19,133 bases of DNA, taken from NCBI GenBank assembly GCA_036830905.1, contig DAISNS010000029.1:1-19133 (forward strand), in the 5' to 3' direction. Below, one piece after another: positions 1 through 8,153 of the stretch (position 1 is its first letter; each line of letters opens with the position of its first letter). The notes under the pieces were generated by a model. That model was given only the letters and a program-made list of their open reading frames with translations, made no database searches and was not told the DNA's origin. This DNA is from Thermocaproicibacter sp002397355. Lineage in GTDB: Bacteria > Bacillota > Clostridia > Oscillospirales > Acutalibacteraceae. A program made the position numbers and the translations under genes.

Positions 1-80
1 CGAGCGCTTTTTCGGGGCAGCGTGATGGGCGGTCATTTAAAGTTGCAATTTACAATTTTCCATTATTTTTTAAAAAAAAG

Positions 81-109
81 TTGACAAAGCCGCAAAGATA
101 GAATAAACT
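81..109 (+). promoter_or_regulatory. Sigma-A-type promoter of the ilv operon
   Basis: A perfect TTGACA -35 box (81-86) is followed after exactly 17 bases by TAAACT (104-109), a 4/6 match to TATAAT. The start of transcription would be near 116, just before the T-box leader. The surrounding 60-120 stretch is A+T-rich in an otherwise G+C-rich window, as expected for a strong promoter. Confidence 0.8.
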
Positions 110-115
110 GGAACA

Positions 116-381
116 AATATTTAGAAAATGCGTGGAAGGGGAACAAGCGCGGGAGCTTCGCTCTCAGAGAGCCGCCGGACGGTGCGAGGCGGCGCGGAAC
201 CCGCGGGAGATCGCCCCCGAGCAGGCGGCTGAACGCTTCGGCCAGTAGGCGCGCCCGGTTTTTTCCCCGTTACCGGAAAGCGCATTGCTGGATGCGCGCG
301 AGCGGCCGCGGAACGCGGCAACAAGAGTGGTACCACGGAGCCGATGCCTCCGCCTCTTTTCAAGGAGGCGGAGGCTTTTTT
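116..381 (+). promoter_or_regulatory. T-box leader, probably isoleucine-specific, upstream of ilvB
   Basis: An untranslated leader of about 265 bases has the T-box layout. Stem I elements are seen around 160-190 (CAGAGAGCC followed by GGTGCGAGGC). The specifier region reads GGGAGATCGCCCCCGAGC, placing an ATC (Ile) codon at 210-212; the alignment with the Cys T-box leader elsewhere in this window supports that register. The conserved T-box sequence AGAGTGGTACCACGG lies at 324-338 and is followed by the terminator hairpin. In this family uncharged tRNA pairs with the specifier and with the T-box bulge, stabilising an antiterminator and letting transcription continue. Ile specificity fits the downstream genes ilvB, ilvN and ilvA. 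The codon assignment was made by eye, without folding. Confidence 0.9.
346..381 (+). terminator. T-box intrinsic terminator of the ilv leader
   Basis: An 11-bp perfect stem pairs GCCTCCGCCTC (346-356) with GAGGCGGAGGC (365-375), with an 8-base loop, and is followed by six T (376-381). It sits directly after the T-box motif, so it is the regulated terminator that uncharged tRNA-Ile would prevent. Confidence 0.9.
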
Positions 382-423
382 ATGCCGACCGCCGGTTCCG
401 GAAAAACGCTGGGAGGGAACGTT

Positions 424-2106
424 ATGCAGTTGACTGGAGCGCAGATCGTCATGGAGTGCCTGCTGGAGCAGGGGGTGGACACCGTTTTCGGCTACCCCGG
501 CGGCGCGGTTCTGCCCATTTACGACGCGCTTTACGAATACAGCGGCCGCATCCGCCACATCCGCACCTGCCACGAGCAGGCGGCGGCCCACGCGGCGGAC
601 GGGTACGCGCGGGCCTCGGGAAAAACGGGCGTCTGCATCGCCACGTCCGGCCCCGGCGCGACGAACCTGGTGACGGGCATCGCCACGGCGTTCATGGACT
701 CCGTGCCCGTCGTCGCCGTGACGGGCAACGTGACGCGCGACCTGCTCGGCCTCGACAGTTTTCAGGAAGTGGACATCACCGGCATCACCATGCCCGTGAC
801 AAAGCACAACTATCTCGTCAAGCATGTGGAGCGGCTCGCGGACACCATCCGCAGCGCGTTCCGCATTGCGGGCAGCGGCCGCAAGGGACCGGTGCTGGTG
901 GACATCCCGAAGGACGTGACCACGCAGAAATGCGAATTCACGCCGCGCCGCCCCGAGCCTTTTCCCCCGCTCCCCTTCCCCGACGCCGGGCGGTTGGCGC
1001 AGGCGCTGGACCTGCTGGAAAACAGCAAGCGGCCGTTTTTCTACTGCGGCGGCGGCGTCGTTTCGAGCGGCGCGTCGGCGGAAGCGGCGGAGTTCGCCGC
1101 AAAGCTGGACGCCCCCGTCTCCTGCTCCCTGATGTGCCAGGGCGGGTACGACCAGCGGGACGGGCGCTACCTCGGGATGCTGGGCATGCACGGCACGAAG
1201 GCGGCGGGCGAGGCGGTCGGGGAATGCGACCTTCTCGTGGCGGCCGGAACGAGGTTTTCGGACCGCGTGCTGTGCAACGCGGACCTGTTCGCGCGCCGCT
1301 GCAAGATCATCCAGATCGAGATCGACACGGCGGAATTCGACAAAAACATCGGCGCGGACCTGAAGCTCAGGGGCGACGCGAAGGCGGTCCTGGCAAAGCT
1401 GAACCGTCTGCTCCCGCAGCAGAGCCACCCGGACTGGATGCGCCTGGCGGAGGGATGGAAACGGGACTGCCCTCCCCGCCGACGCGGCGGACCGGACCAG
1501 GTATCGCCGCAGGACGTGTTCGAGACGCTCTGCCGCCTGACCGGCGGGGACGCGGTGATCACCACGGAGGTCGGGCAGCACCAGATGTGGGCGGCGCAGT
1601 ACTATACGTTCCACTCGCCGCGCCGCTTTCTCACGTCCGGCGGGCTGGGGACCATGGGATTCGGCCTGGGGGCGGCCATCGGCGCGAAGCTGGCCCGGCC
1701 GGACGCCACCGTGGTGAACGCGGCGGGCGACGGCAGCTTCCACATGAACTGCGCGGAGCTTTCCACGCTCGCGCGCTATCAAGTCCCGGTCGTCGAGCTG
1801 ATCTTCGACAACCGCACGCTCGGCATGGTGCGCCAGTGGCAGAAGATGTTTTTCGGCCGGCGCTACTCCCAGACGGACCTCGACGGCGGCACGGATTACG
1901 CGATGCTTGCCGGCGCTTTCGGCGTGAAGGCGCTGAAAATCGCGGAGAAGCGGGAGATCGAGCCCGTCCTGCGCGAGGCGCTCTCCTGCGGCGGGCCGGT
2001 CCTGGTGGACTGCCTGATCGACAAGGACGAGAACGTTCTGCCCATGGTGCCGGCGGGCAAATCGGTGGAAGAGCCGATCCTGGAAATCGAAGGGGGAAAC
2101 GGATGA
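424..2106 (+). CDS. ilvB: Acetolactate synthase (acetohydroxyacid synthase), large catalytic subunit
   Basis: This 560-residue thiamine-diphosphate enzyme condenses pyruvate with pyruvate or 2-ketobutyrate, the first common step to valine, leucine and isoleucine. The N-terminal pyrimidine-binding domain starts with VFGYPGGAVLPIYDAL (residues 21-36) and has the catalytic Glu51 in CHEQAAAHAADGYAR. The C-terminal pyrophosphate domain has the GDGS motif (435-438) and the metal-ligand Asn463 in DNRTLGMV. Length matches the family. The reading frame stays open upstream to 292, but ATG 424 is chosen: it has GGGAGGG at 411-417, lies just after the T-box terminator, and begins where family members begin (MQLTGAQIVMECL). 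It is the first gene of ilvB-ilvN-ilvA-ridA and overlaps ilvN by 4 bases. Expression should depend on tRNA-Ile charging. Confidence 0.96.
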   Translation: MQLTGAQIVMECLLEQGVDTVFGYPGGAVLPIYDALYEYSGRIRHIRTCHEQAAAHAADGYARASGKTGVCIATSGPGATNLVTGIATAFMDSVPVVAVTGNVTRDLLGLDSFQEVDITGITMPVTKHNYLVKHVERLADTIRSAFRIAGSGRKGPVLVDIPKDVTTQKCEFTPRRPEPFPPLPFPDAGRLAQALDLLENSKRPFFYCGGGVVSSGASAEAAEFAAKLDAPVSCSLMCQGGYDQRDGRYLGMLGMHGTKAAGEAVGECDLLVAAGTRFSDRVLCNADLFARRCKIIQIEIDTAEFDKNIGADLKLRGDAKAVLAKLNRLLPQQSHPDWMRLAEGWKRDCPPRRRGGPDQVSPQDVFETLCRLTGGDAVITTEVGQHQMWAAQYYTFHSPRRFLTSGGLGTMGFGLGAAIGAKLARPDATVVNAAGDGSFHMNCAELSTLARYQVPVVELIFDNRTLGMVRQWQKMFFGRRYSQTDLDGGTDYAMLAGAFGVKALKIAEKREIEPVLREALSCGGPVLVDCLIDKDENVLPMVPAGKSVEEPILEIEGGNG

Positions 2107-2594
2107 TGCGGGAGGCAAACGAAAAAGAATATCTTCTTTCGGTGCTCGCCAGGAACAACCCGGGCGTCCTGCTGCGGATCGCGGGCCTTTTCGCCCGGCG
2201 CTGCTACAATATCCTCAGCATCGTGGCGGCCGAGACGGAGAACGCGGAGTACTCCCGCATCCTGATCGTCGTTTCCGGCGACGACCGCATCGTGCGGCAG
2301 GTGGATAAGCAGCTCTGCAAGCTGGAGGACATCGAGGAGGTGAACGTGCTGGACCGCGGGAAGGCCGTCGTGCGCGAGCACCTGCTGATGAAGGTGGAGC
2401 GCACGCCGCAGAACGGCGAAAAGCTGGTGGAGATCGCCAGCGTTTTCCGCGCGAACATCCTGAACGTCACGGCGGGCTCGATGATCCTGGAACTGACCGG
2501 GGACGCCGGCACGGTCAACTCGTTCATCGAGCTTTACACCCCCTACCGCATCCTCAAGATTCTGCGCACCGGCTCCATGGCCATGTCGATCTGA
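2103..2594 (+). CDS. ilvN: Acetolactate synthase, small regulatory subunit
   Basis: A 163-residue protein with the N-terminal ACT domain of the AHAS regulatory subunit (LLSVLARNNPGVLLRIAGLF, then YNILSIVAAETEN) and the second conserved half (KLVEIASVFRANILNVT, SMILELTGD). In this family the subunit binds the IlvB dimer, raises its activity and confers valine feedback inhibition. The length is the usual one for the family. The ATG at 2103 overlaps the ilvB stop in an ATGA arrangement, with AGGGGG at 2091-2096 six bases upstream; a second ATG follows immediately at 2106, so the start could be one codon later. The overlap points to translational coupling and fixed stoichiometry with IlvB. Confidence 0.95.
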   Translation: MMREANEKEYLLSVLARNNPGVLLRIAGLFARRCYNILSIVAAETENAEYSRILIVVSGDDRIVRQVDKQLCKLEDIEEVNVLDRGKAVVREHLLMKVERTPQNGEKLVEIASVFRANILNVTAGSMILELTGDAGTVNSFIELYTPYRILKILRTGSMAMSI

Positions 2595-2646
2595 GCGGCG
2601 CGGCTTCGCAGCACAATTGGTTTCCCCAAGGCACGGAAAGGAAGAG

Positions 2647-2733
2647 ATGAAAGCCATGGTCTCCGTCATCCCGGCCGCCGCCGGGGATATTTTCGAAGCC
2701 CTGCCGCCCGGAAAAAGCGCCGCGTCCTCGTGA
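2647..2733 (+). CDS. Possible 28-residue small ORF between ilvN and ilvA
   Basis: A short frame, beginning MKAMVSVIPAAAGD, fills part of the 186-base gap between ilvN and ilvA. A purine-rich GGAAAGGAAGAG sits immediately before the ATG, which could serve as a ribosome site although the spacing is tight. The stop codon lies in the loop of a perfect 8-bp hairpin (2719-2726 with 2735-2742). I recognise no family, and short frames arise easily in G+C-rich DNA. It may be a real small peptide, a translated spacer, or nothing. Confidence 0.2.
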   Translation: MKAMVSVIPAAAGDIFEALPPGKSAASS

Positions 2734-2742
2734 TGACGCGGC
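2719..2742 (+). other. Intergenic hairpin ahead of ilvA
   Basis: GCCGCGTC (2719-2726) pairs perfectly with GACGCGGC (2735-2742) around an 8-base loop. No T-run follows, so it is not a standard intrinsic terminator. It may protect mRNA ends or be a processing site between ilvN and ilvA. Confidence 0.4.
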
Positions 2743-2780
2743 CCGTCCCGTGATCTGAAAAACAGCAAGGAGGATTTCCC

Positions 2781-3974
2781 ATGACGCTCGATCAAATCTA
2801 TCAGGCCGCGTTCGCGCTGAAGGGCGTGGCGCGGGAAACGGAGCTGATCCGCGCACCGCGCATCGACGCGGAGAGCGAGGTCTGGCTGAAAACGGAAAAC
2901 CTGCAGGTGACCGGCTCGTTCAAGGTGCGCGGCGCATACAACAAGATCAGCCGCCTCACCCCCGAGGAGAAAAAGCGGGGCGTGATCGCCTGCTCCGCCG
3001 GCAACCACGCACAGGGCGTGGCGCTCGCGGCGGCGAAGAACGGCATCCGCGCGCTCATCTGCATCCCGCAGGGCGCTCCCATCTCCAAGGTGGAGGCCAC
3101 GCGCCGCTACGGCGCGGAGGTGCGCCTCGTGCCGGGCGTCTACGACGACGCCTGCCGGGAGGCGCTGCGGCTCCAGAAGGAAAGCGGGGCGGTGCTGATT
3201 CACCCGTTCGACGACGAGGACGTGATCGCCGGGCAGGGAACCATCGGCCTGGAAATCCTGAGCCAGCTCCCGGAGACGGACGTCGTTTTCGTGCCGGTGG
3301 GCGGCGGCGGTCTCGTCTCCGGCGTCGCCTTCGCCGTGAAGTCGCTGCGCCCGCACTGCAAAGTTTACGGCGTACAGGCGGCCGGCGCGCCGGGCATGGC
3401 GCAATCGCTGAGGGACGGAAAAGTGGAAACGCTGGAAAGCGTGCACACCTTCGCGGACGGCATCGCCGTGAAGCGGCCGGGCGACCTGACCTACGAGCTT
3501 TGCCGGAAATACGTGGACGGCGTGGTGACCGTCACGGACGACGAAACGGCCACGGCCATCCTCGCGCTGATTGAGCAGCACAAGATGATCGCCGAGGGCG
3601 CGGGCGCGGTTTCCGTCGCGGCGGCGATGTTCCACAAGGCGGACATCAAAGGCAAGAAAGTCGTCTGCCTGGTCTCCGGCGGCAATATCGACGTAGCGAT
3701 CCTCTCGCGCGTCATCAGCCGCGGCCTCCTGAAGGAAAGCAGGCGGGGCCGGCTGACCATCGAGCTTTCCGACCATCCGGGCGAGCTGCAGGCCATCAGC
3801 GCGATCATCGCCGGGCTGGGCGGCAACGTGGTGAGCGTGCGGCACGACCGCAGCGGCGAGGAATCCGACATCACCGCCTGCACGCTTTCCGTCGGCGTGG
3901 AAACGCGAAACCGCGCGCACCTCAACGAAATCCGCGGCGCCATCCTGAAAGCGGGATACCGCATCCTCAACTGA
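2781..3974 (+). CDS. ilvA: Threonine ammonia-lyase (threonine deaminase), PLP-dependent, with ACT domain
   Basis: This 397-residue enzyme deaminates threonine to 2-ketobutyrate, which IlvBN uses for isoleucine. The fold-type II PLP domain shows TGSFKVRGAYNK with the Schiff-base Lys48, the substrate loop SAGNHAQG (72-79) and the phosphate-binding glycine loop VPVGGGGLVSG (171-181). A C-terminal ACT domain covers about 324-397 (RLTIELSDHPGELQ onward). This is the short one-ACT form of about 400 residues, not the 510-residue E. coli IlvA with two regulatory repeats. Short forms include both biosynthetic and catabolic (TdcB-like) members. Location behind ilvBN under an Ile T-box argues for a biosynthetic role. 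The start has AAGGAGGA at 2767-2774. Confidence 0.94.
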   Translation: MTLDQIYQAAFALKGVARETELIRAPRIDAESEVWLKTENLQVTGSFKVRGAYNKISRLTPEEKKRGVIACSAGNHAQGVALAAAKNGIRALICIPQGAPISKVEATRRYGAEVRLVPGVYDDACREALRLQKESGAVLIHPFDDEDVIAGQGTIGLEILSQLPETDVVFVPVGGGGLVSGVAFAVKSLRPHCKVYGVQAAGAPGMAQSLRDGKVETLESVHTFADGIAVKRPGDLTYELCRKYVDGVVTVTDDETATAILALIEQHKMIAEGAGAVSVAAAMFHKADIKGKKVVCLVSGGNIDVAILSRVISRGLLKESRRGRLTIELSDHPGELQAISAIIAGLGGNVVSVRHDRSGEESDITACTLSVGVETRNRAHLNEIRGAILKAGYRILN

Positions 3975-4030
3975 GCGTCCGAATCCGCCGCCCCGGTGAG
4001 AAAATTCAAAATGGAAAGGGAGTCCAGCAA

Positions 4031-4411
4031 ATGTTGAAAGTCATTTCCACGGAAAAAGCGCCCGCCGCCATCGGCCCGTATTCCCAGGCGGTGGCCGCGG
4101 GGAACACGCTCTTCGCCAGCGGGCAGATCCCGATCGTTCCCGCCACGGGGAAGCTCGCCGAAGGGGACGTTTCGGCGCAGGCGGAGCAGGTCATGAAAAA
4201 CGTCGGCGAGATCCTGAAAGCAGCCGGAGCAACCTACGCCGACGTTGTGAAAACGACGTGCTTCCTTGCGGACATGGGCGATTTCGCCGCGTTCAACGCC
4301 GTTTACGCCCGGTACTTTCCCGGAAAGCCCGCCCGCTCCTGCGTGGCGGTCAAAGACCTGCCGAAGGGCGCGCTGTGCGAGGTGGAGGTCGTCGCCAGCC
4401 TTTCGGAATAG
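4031..4411 (+). CDS. ridA: RidA family reactive enamine/imine deaminase
   Basis: A 126-residue YjgF/YER057c/UK114 protein of normal length. It hydrolyses 2-aminoacrylate and 2-aminocrotonate, reactive intermediates released by PLP enzymes such as threonine deaminase, and so protects other PLP enzymes. Family signatures are AIGPYSQAV (13-21), LFASGQIPI (28-36), the catalytic Arg102 in PARSCVAV and Glu117 in GALCEVEVVA. It follows ilvA after 56 bases with a GGAAAGGGAG ribosome site near 4013-4022. It is the last gene before the terminator at 4445-4473. Co-transcription with ilvA pairs the enamine producer with the enzyme that clears its product. Confidence 0.93.
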   Translation: MLKVISTEKAPAAIGPYSQAVAAGNTLFASGQIPIVPATGKLAEGDVSAQAEQVMKNVGEILKAAGATYADVVKTTCFLADMGDFAAFNAVYARYFPGKPARSCVAVKDLPKGALCEVEVVASLSE

Positions 4412-4444
4412 GCCGGGCGGATCTTTTTCGCCGGAACCGGAAAA

Positions 4445-4477
4445 CCGCCCGCTCCCCATAGGGGAACGGGCGGCCTT
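4445..4477. terminator. Bidirectional intrinsic terminator between ridA and ybaK
   Basis: CCGCCCGCTCCCC (4445-4457) pairs with GGGGAACGGGCGG (4461-4473) over 13 positions with one mismatch and a 3-base loop. The + side continues CCTTTTA; the - side ends in TTTT (complement of 4441-4444). It lies between convergent genes and can end both operons. Confidence 0.85.
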
Positions 4478-4972
4478 TTACGCCTCGGGCATCGGCTCCG
4501 CAACCTCCGCCGTCGCGCCCCCGGTCAGCGCAAGCAGCGCCCGCGGGGCGACCTCGACCTGCGAGCCGATGCGCCCGGCGCTTACAAAGATGGTGGGAAG
4601 CGCTTCGCACCGGCTGTCGATCACGGTGCGGAACTGCTTCTTCATCCCGACGGGCGAGCATCCGCCGCGGATGTAACCCGTCACCCTGTTGATCTCATCG
4701 ACATGGATCATCTCCACCGACTTCACGCCCACGCTCTTCGCGGCGGCTTTCAGATTCAGCTCCATCGCCACGGGGACGACGAACACATAGTAGCTCTTGT
4801 CCGCGCCGCGCGTCACAAGCGTCTTGAACACGCGGTCCGGGTCCTCCCCCAGCTTTTCCGCCACGGAAACGCCGTCGATTTTCCCGTCCTCATTCGAATA
4901 AAACCACGGCTTGTAGGGAATTTTCGCCCTGTCGAGGATCCGCATCACATTCGTTTTTACTTCTTTGCCCAT
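4478..4972 (-). CDS. ybaK: YbaK/EbsC-type Cys-tRNA(Pro) deacylase
   Basis: A 164-residue YbaK/EbsC protein. The family hydrolyses Cys-tRNA(Pro) made by mischarging prolyl-tRNA synthetase, and related aminoacyl-tRNAs, in trans. Seen directly are FKTLV with conserved Lys50 and the signature YIRGGCSPVGMKK (100-112), plus the typical start TNVMRILDRAKIPY. Length matches the family. The ATG at 4972 has only a weak purine stretch upstream (GCGAGG). It lies 85 bases after cysS on the same strand with no T-tailed terminator in the gap, so it is probably the last gene of cysE-cysS-ybaK and rides on the Cys T-box. It ends next to the shared terminator with ridA. Confidence 0.92.
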   Translation of the reverse strand: MGKEVKTNVMRILDRAKIPYKPWFYSNEDGKIDGVSVAEKLGEDPDRVFKTLVTRGADKSYYVFVVPVAMELNLKAAAKSVGVKSVEMIHVDEINRVTGYIRGGCSPVGMKKQFRTVIDSRCEALPTIFVSAGRIGSQVEVAPRALLALTGGATAEVAEPMPEA

Positions 4973-5011
4973 TCGCGTTTTGCCTCGCTTTCCCAGATCG
5001 CTGCGAAAGTT

Positions 5012-5035
5012 GCAGCCGCGGAAGCGGGCGGCTGC
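5012..5035 (-). other. Hairpin in the cysS-ybaK gap
   Basis: A perfect 8-bp inverted repeat, GCAGCCGC (5012-5019) and GCGGCTGC (5028-5035), with an 8-base loop lies between cysS and ybaK. The - strand downstream reads AACTTTCG, too short a T stretch for a confident terminator. It may be a processing site or a weak attenuator that lowers ybaK relative to cysS. Confidence 0.4.
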
Positions 5036-5057
5036 CGTCGCGTCCGATTTGATCCCG

Positions 5058-6464
<1,407 letters not shown>

Positions 6465-6503
6465 TTTGCGTTCCTCCTTGATGATTCCGTCCGGATCTTC
6501 GGT

Positions 6504-7190
6504 TTACGATTCCTTTTTACGCGCGGGGGCAAACTCCGCGGTCCGTTCCCCCGCCGCGCCGCCACGCAGGGCTTCCACCTGCTTTCTCAGCTGCGCGATC
6601 TCAAAGTCCAGGTAACAAAGCTGCTGGGAAACGGGGTCGCCGATATGGATCTGGTCCAGGTTGGCGGGCCGCACGCCGTTGATGCGCACGATGCGCGCCG
6701 GCACGCCGACCGCCGTGGCGTTCGGCGGCACCTCCTCCAGCACGACGGCTCCCGCCGCCACGCGGGCGTTGTCGCCCACGCGGAACGGCCCGAGGATCTT
6801 CGCGCCGGCGCCCACCAGCACGTTGTTGCCGAGGGTGGGGTGGCGCTTGCCGTGGTCCTTGCCCGTGCCGCCGAGCGTGACGCCCTGGTAAAGCGTGCAG
6901 TTGTCCCCGATCTCCGTCGTCTCCCCGATGACGACGCCCATGCCGTGGTCGATAAACAGCCCCTTCCCGATCTTTGCGCCGGGGTGGATCTCGATGCCCG
7001 TTTTCCGGCGCGCGCGCTGAGAGATATACCGCGCGATGAACTTGTGGTCGTGTGCATAGAACCAGTGCGCCCGGCGGTAGGCGCGAACCGCCTTGAACCC
7101 CGAGTACAGGAAATAGACTTCAGCCCGCGTGCGCGCCGCGGGATCGCGGTCCATAATGGAATCAAGCTCTGCCTTCAATGCGTCAAACAA
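6504..7190 (-). CDS. cysE: Serine O-acetyltransferase, with a probable TTG start
   Basis: The enzyme transfers acetyl from acetyl-CoA to serine, giving O-acetylserine for cysteine synthesis. The C-terminal half is a left-handed beta-helix of hexapeptide repeats (IHPGAKIGKGLFIDHGMGVVI, then repeats to about residue 190) with the conserved DHG His and GGTGK loop. The frame opens at ATG 7208, but I prefer the TTG at 7190: GGGAGG lies 8 bases before it, whereas ATG 7208 has no ribosome site. The result, MFDALKAELDSIMDRDPAARTR, matches the usual MF...L...RDPAAR start of the family and gives 228 residues. It is the first gene after the Cys T-box, and cysS follows. The charged tail ARKKES is not informative. 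Confidence 0.93.
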   Translation of the reverse strand: MFDALKAELDSIMDRDPAARTRAEVYFLYSGFKAVRAYRRAHWFYAHDHKFIARYISQRARRKTGIEIHPGAKIGKGLFIDHGMGVVIGETTEIGDNCTLYQGVTLGGTGKDHGKRHPTLGNNVLVGAGAKILGPFRVGDNARVAAGAVVLEEVPPNATAVGVPARIVRINGVRPANLDQIHIGDPVSQQLCYLDFEIAQLRKQVEALRGGAAGERTAEFAPARKKES

Positions 7191-7229
7191 AGGAAAACCT
7201 CCCGTCATTCAAACACCCTGGTCAGGAAA

Positions 7230-7271
7230 GAAAAAGCCCCCGCCCGCCCCTTTAGGGGGCAAGACGGAGGC
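7230..7271 (-). terminator. T-box intrinsic terminator of the cysE leader
   Basis: On the - strand GCCTCCGTCTTGCCCC (7271-7256) pairs with GGGGCGGGCGGGGGC (7250-7236) with a small internal loop, followed by TTTTT (7235-7231). It is directly downstream of the T-box motif, so it is the regulated terminator. Confidence 0.88.
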
Positions 7272-7476
7272 GAAACAAAATCCGCGGTTCCACTCCGGTT
7301 TTTCGCTCATTGCAGCCTGTAACGGAGGCCGGCCGTGCGGGGATTTTTTCCCCCCGCCCGCTCACGGATGCATTTCTCCGCGGAAAGGAATAAAAAGCGC
7401 TTGCAGCCTGTCGGCGCTTTCTCTCTGATACCCTTTCGGCGCGGATACTTCTTCCGATCCCAGCGTTTGGAAACTC
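7231..7476 (-). promoter_or_regulatory. T-box leader, cysteine-specific, upstream of cysE
   Basis: The - strand leader shows stem I elements (GAAGAAGTATCC, then ATCAGAGAG and GGCTGCAAGC). The specifier region reads GGAGAAATGCATCCGTGAGC, with TGC (Cys) at 7372-7370 followed by the usual purine. The conserved T-box AGTGGAACCGCGGA is at 7294-7281. The terminator follows at once. The specifier agrees with both downstream genes, cysE and cysS, and Cys T-boxes ahead of cysES are established in Bacillota. Uncharged tRNA-Cys should turn the operon on. The 5' end depends on which promoter is used and could reach about 7525. Confidence 0.93.
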
Positions 7477-7482
7477 AGTTAT

Positions 7483-7512
7483 ATTATAAGCCCGGCGTCC
7501 GCCGAGTGTGAT
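7483..7512 (-). promoter_or_regulatory. Proximal candidate promoter of cysE leader
   Basis: A perfect TATAAT is at 7488-7483 (- strand), with ATCACA (4/6 to TTGACA) 18 bases upstream at 7512-7507. Transcription would start near 7476, at the 5' edge of the T-box stem I. Confidence 0.6.
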
Positions 7513-7530
7513 AGAAATCTGTCCGGAAAC

Positions 7531-7559
7531 AGTATAGTACGGAATTCTCCTTTTGTAAA
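7531..7559 (-). promoter_or_regulatory. Distal candidate promoter of cysE leader
   Basis: TTTACA (7559-7554) is followed after exactly 17 bases by TATACT (7536-7531), each 5/6 to the sigma-A consensus. It lies just after the pgsA stop and about 50 bases upstream of the TATAAT of the proximal promoter. By sequence it is the stronger of the two. Confidence 0.65.
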
Positions 7560-7566
7560 GCCACCG

Positions 7567-8139
7567 TTATTTTTCCGCGCCGATCAGGCCGATATTCTCC
7601 TTCACGTAGACGGTTCCGGAAATTACCGTCAGGACCGTGGCGATCCAGATCATCACGTCGCCGCCCGTCAGCACCACCTGCGGCACCACCGGGGACGACA
7701 TGATCTCCAGCACGCCGTGCGCAACCAGAACCATCAGGACCGCTGCCATCTGACTGACGGTCTTCACCTTCCCCCAGCGGTTCGCGGCGATCACGCGCCC
7801 GCCCTCTTCCAGCGCAAGCAGGCGGATGGAAGTCACCATCAGCTCGCGTGCGATGATGATGAGCACGCACCATACGTTTGCGAAACCGAGCCGCAGGAAA
7901 CAGACGAGCGCGGTGATGACAAGCAGCTTATCCGCAAGCGGGTCTAGGAATCTCCCGAAATTCGTGACAAGGTTCCTTTCCCGCGCGATTTTCCCGTCGT
8001 AGTGGTCCGTCAGGCACGCCGTGCCGAACGCGAGAAACGCCCATATGTAGTTCAGCGGGATCTGAGGATACAGCGTGAAAACCGCGAAGACCGGGACGAG
8101 GAACACCCGGAGCAGAGTCAGTTTATTCGGCAGATTCAT
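7567..8139 (-). CDS. pgsA: CDP-diacylglycerol-glycerol-3-phosphate 3-phosphatidyltransferase
   Basis: A 190-residue integral membrane enzyme that makes phosphatidylglycerophosphate, the precursor of phosphatidylglycerol and cardiolipin. The CDP-alcohol phosphatidyltransferase motif is complete: Asp45, Asp48-Gly49, Ala52-Arg53, Gly62, Asp66 and Asp70 within TDHYDGKIAR...GRFLDPLADK. Several hydrophobic helices are visible (about 8-24, 30-44, 72-85, 88-102, 125-145, 155-175). The frame stays open far upstream, but ATG 8139 is right: it has GGGAGG at 8152-8147 and begins MNLPNKLTLLRVFLVPVF as the family does. It lies 14 bases after rimO, the common clostridial order. It is the last gene before the cysE promoters. 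Confidence 0.94.
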   Translation of the reverse strand: MNLPNKLTLLRVFLVPVFAVFTLYPQIPLNYIWAFLAFGTACLTDHYDGKIARERNLVTNFGRFLDPLADKLLVITALVCFLRLGFANVWCVLIIIARELMVTSIRLLALEEGGRVIAANRWGKVKTVSQMAAVLMVLVAHGVLEIMSSPVVPQVVLTGGDVMIWIATVLTVISGTVYVKENIGLIGAEK

Positions 8140-8153
8140 AGGCTCGCCTCCCT

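Noticed and set aside
1..80. Possible remains of an upstream gene or terminator at the left edge.
   Set aside because: The stretch is short and A+T-rich, with no clear stem-loop plus T-run and no coding signal, so nothing can be supported there apart from the promoter that follows.
285..2102. Open frame upstream of and continuous with ilvN, which would make a 769-residue fusion.
   Set aside because: The first 600 residues are an Arg/Gly/Pro-rich shadow of ilvB. ilvN has its own ribosome site and the normal family length when started at 2103.
1896..3920. Very long antisense reading frame (674 codons) opposite ilvB-ilvN-ilvA, and similar long frames opposite cysS/cysE (4965-7322) and ilvB (121-2118).
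   Set aside because: They are mirror frames of G+C-rich genes, with Arg/Ala/His-rich, low-complexity products, no ribosome sites and no family motifs. The opposite strand carries intact conserved enzymes.
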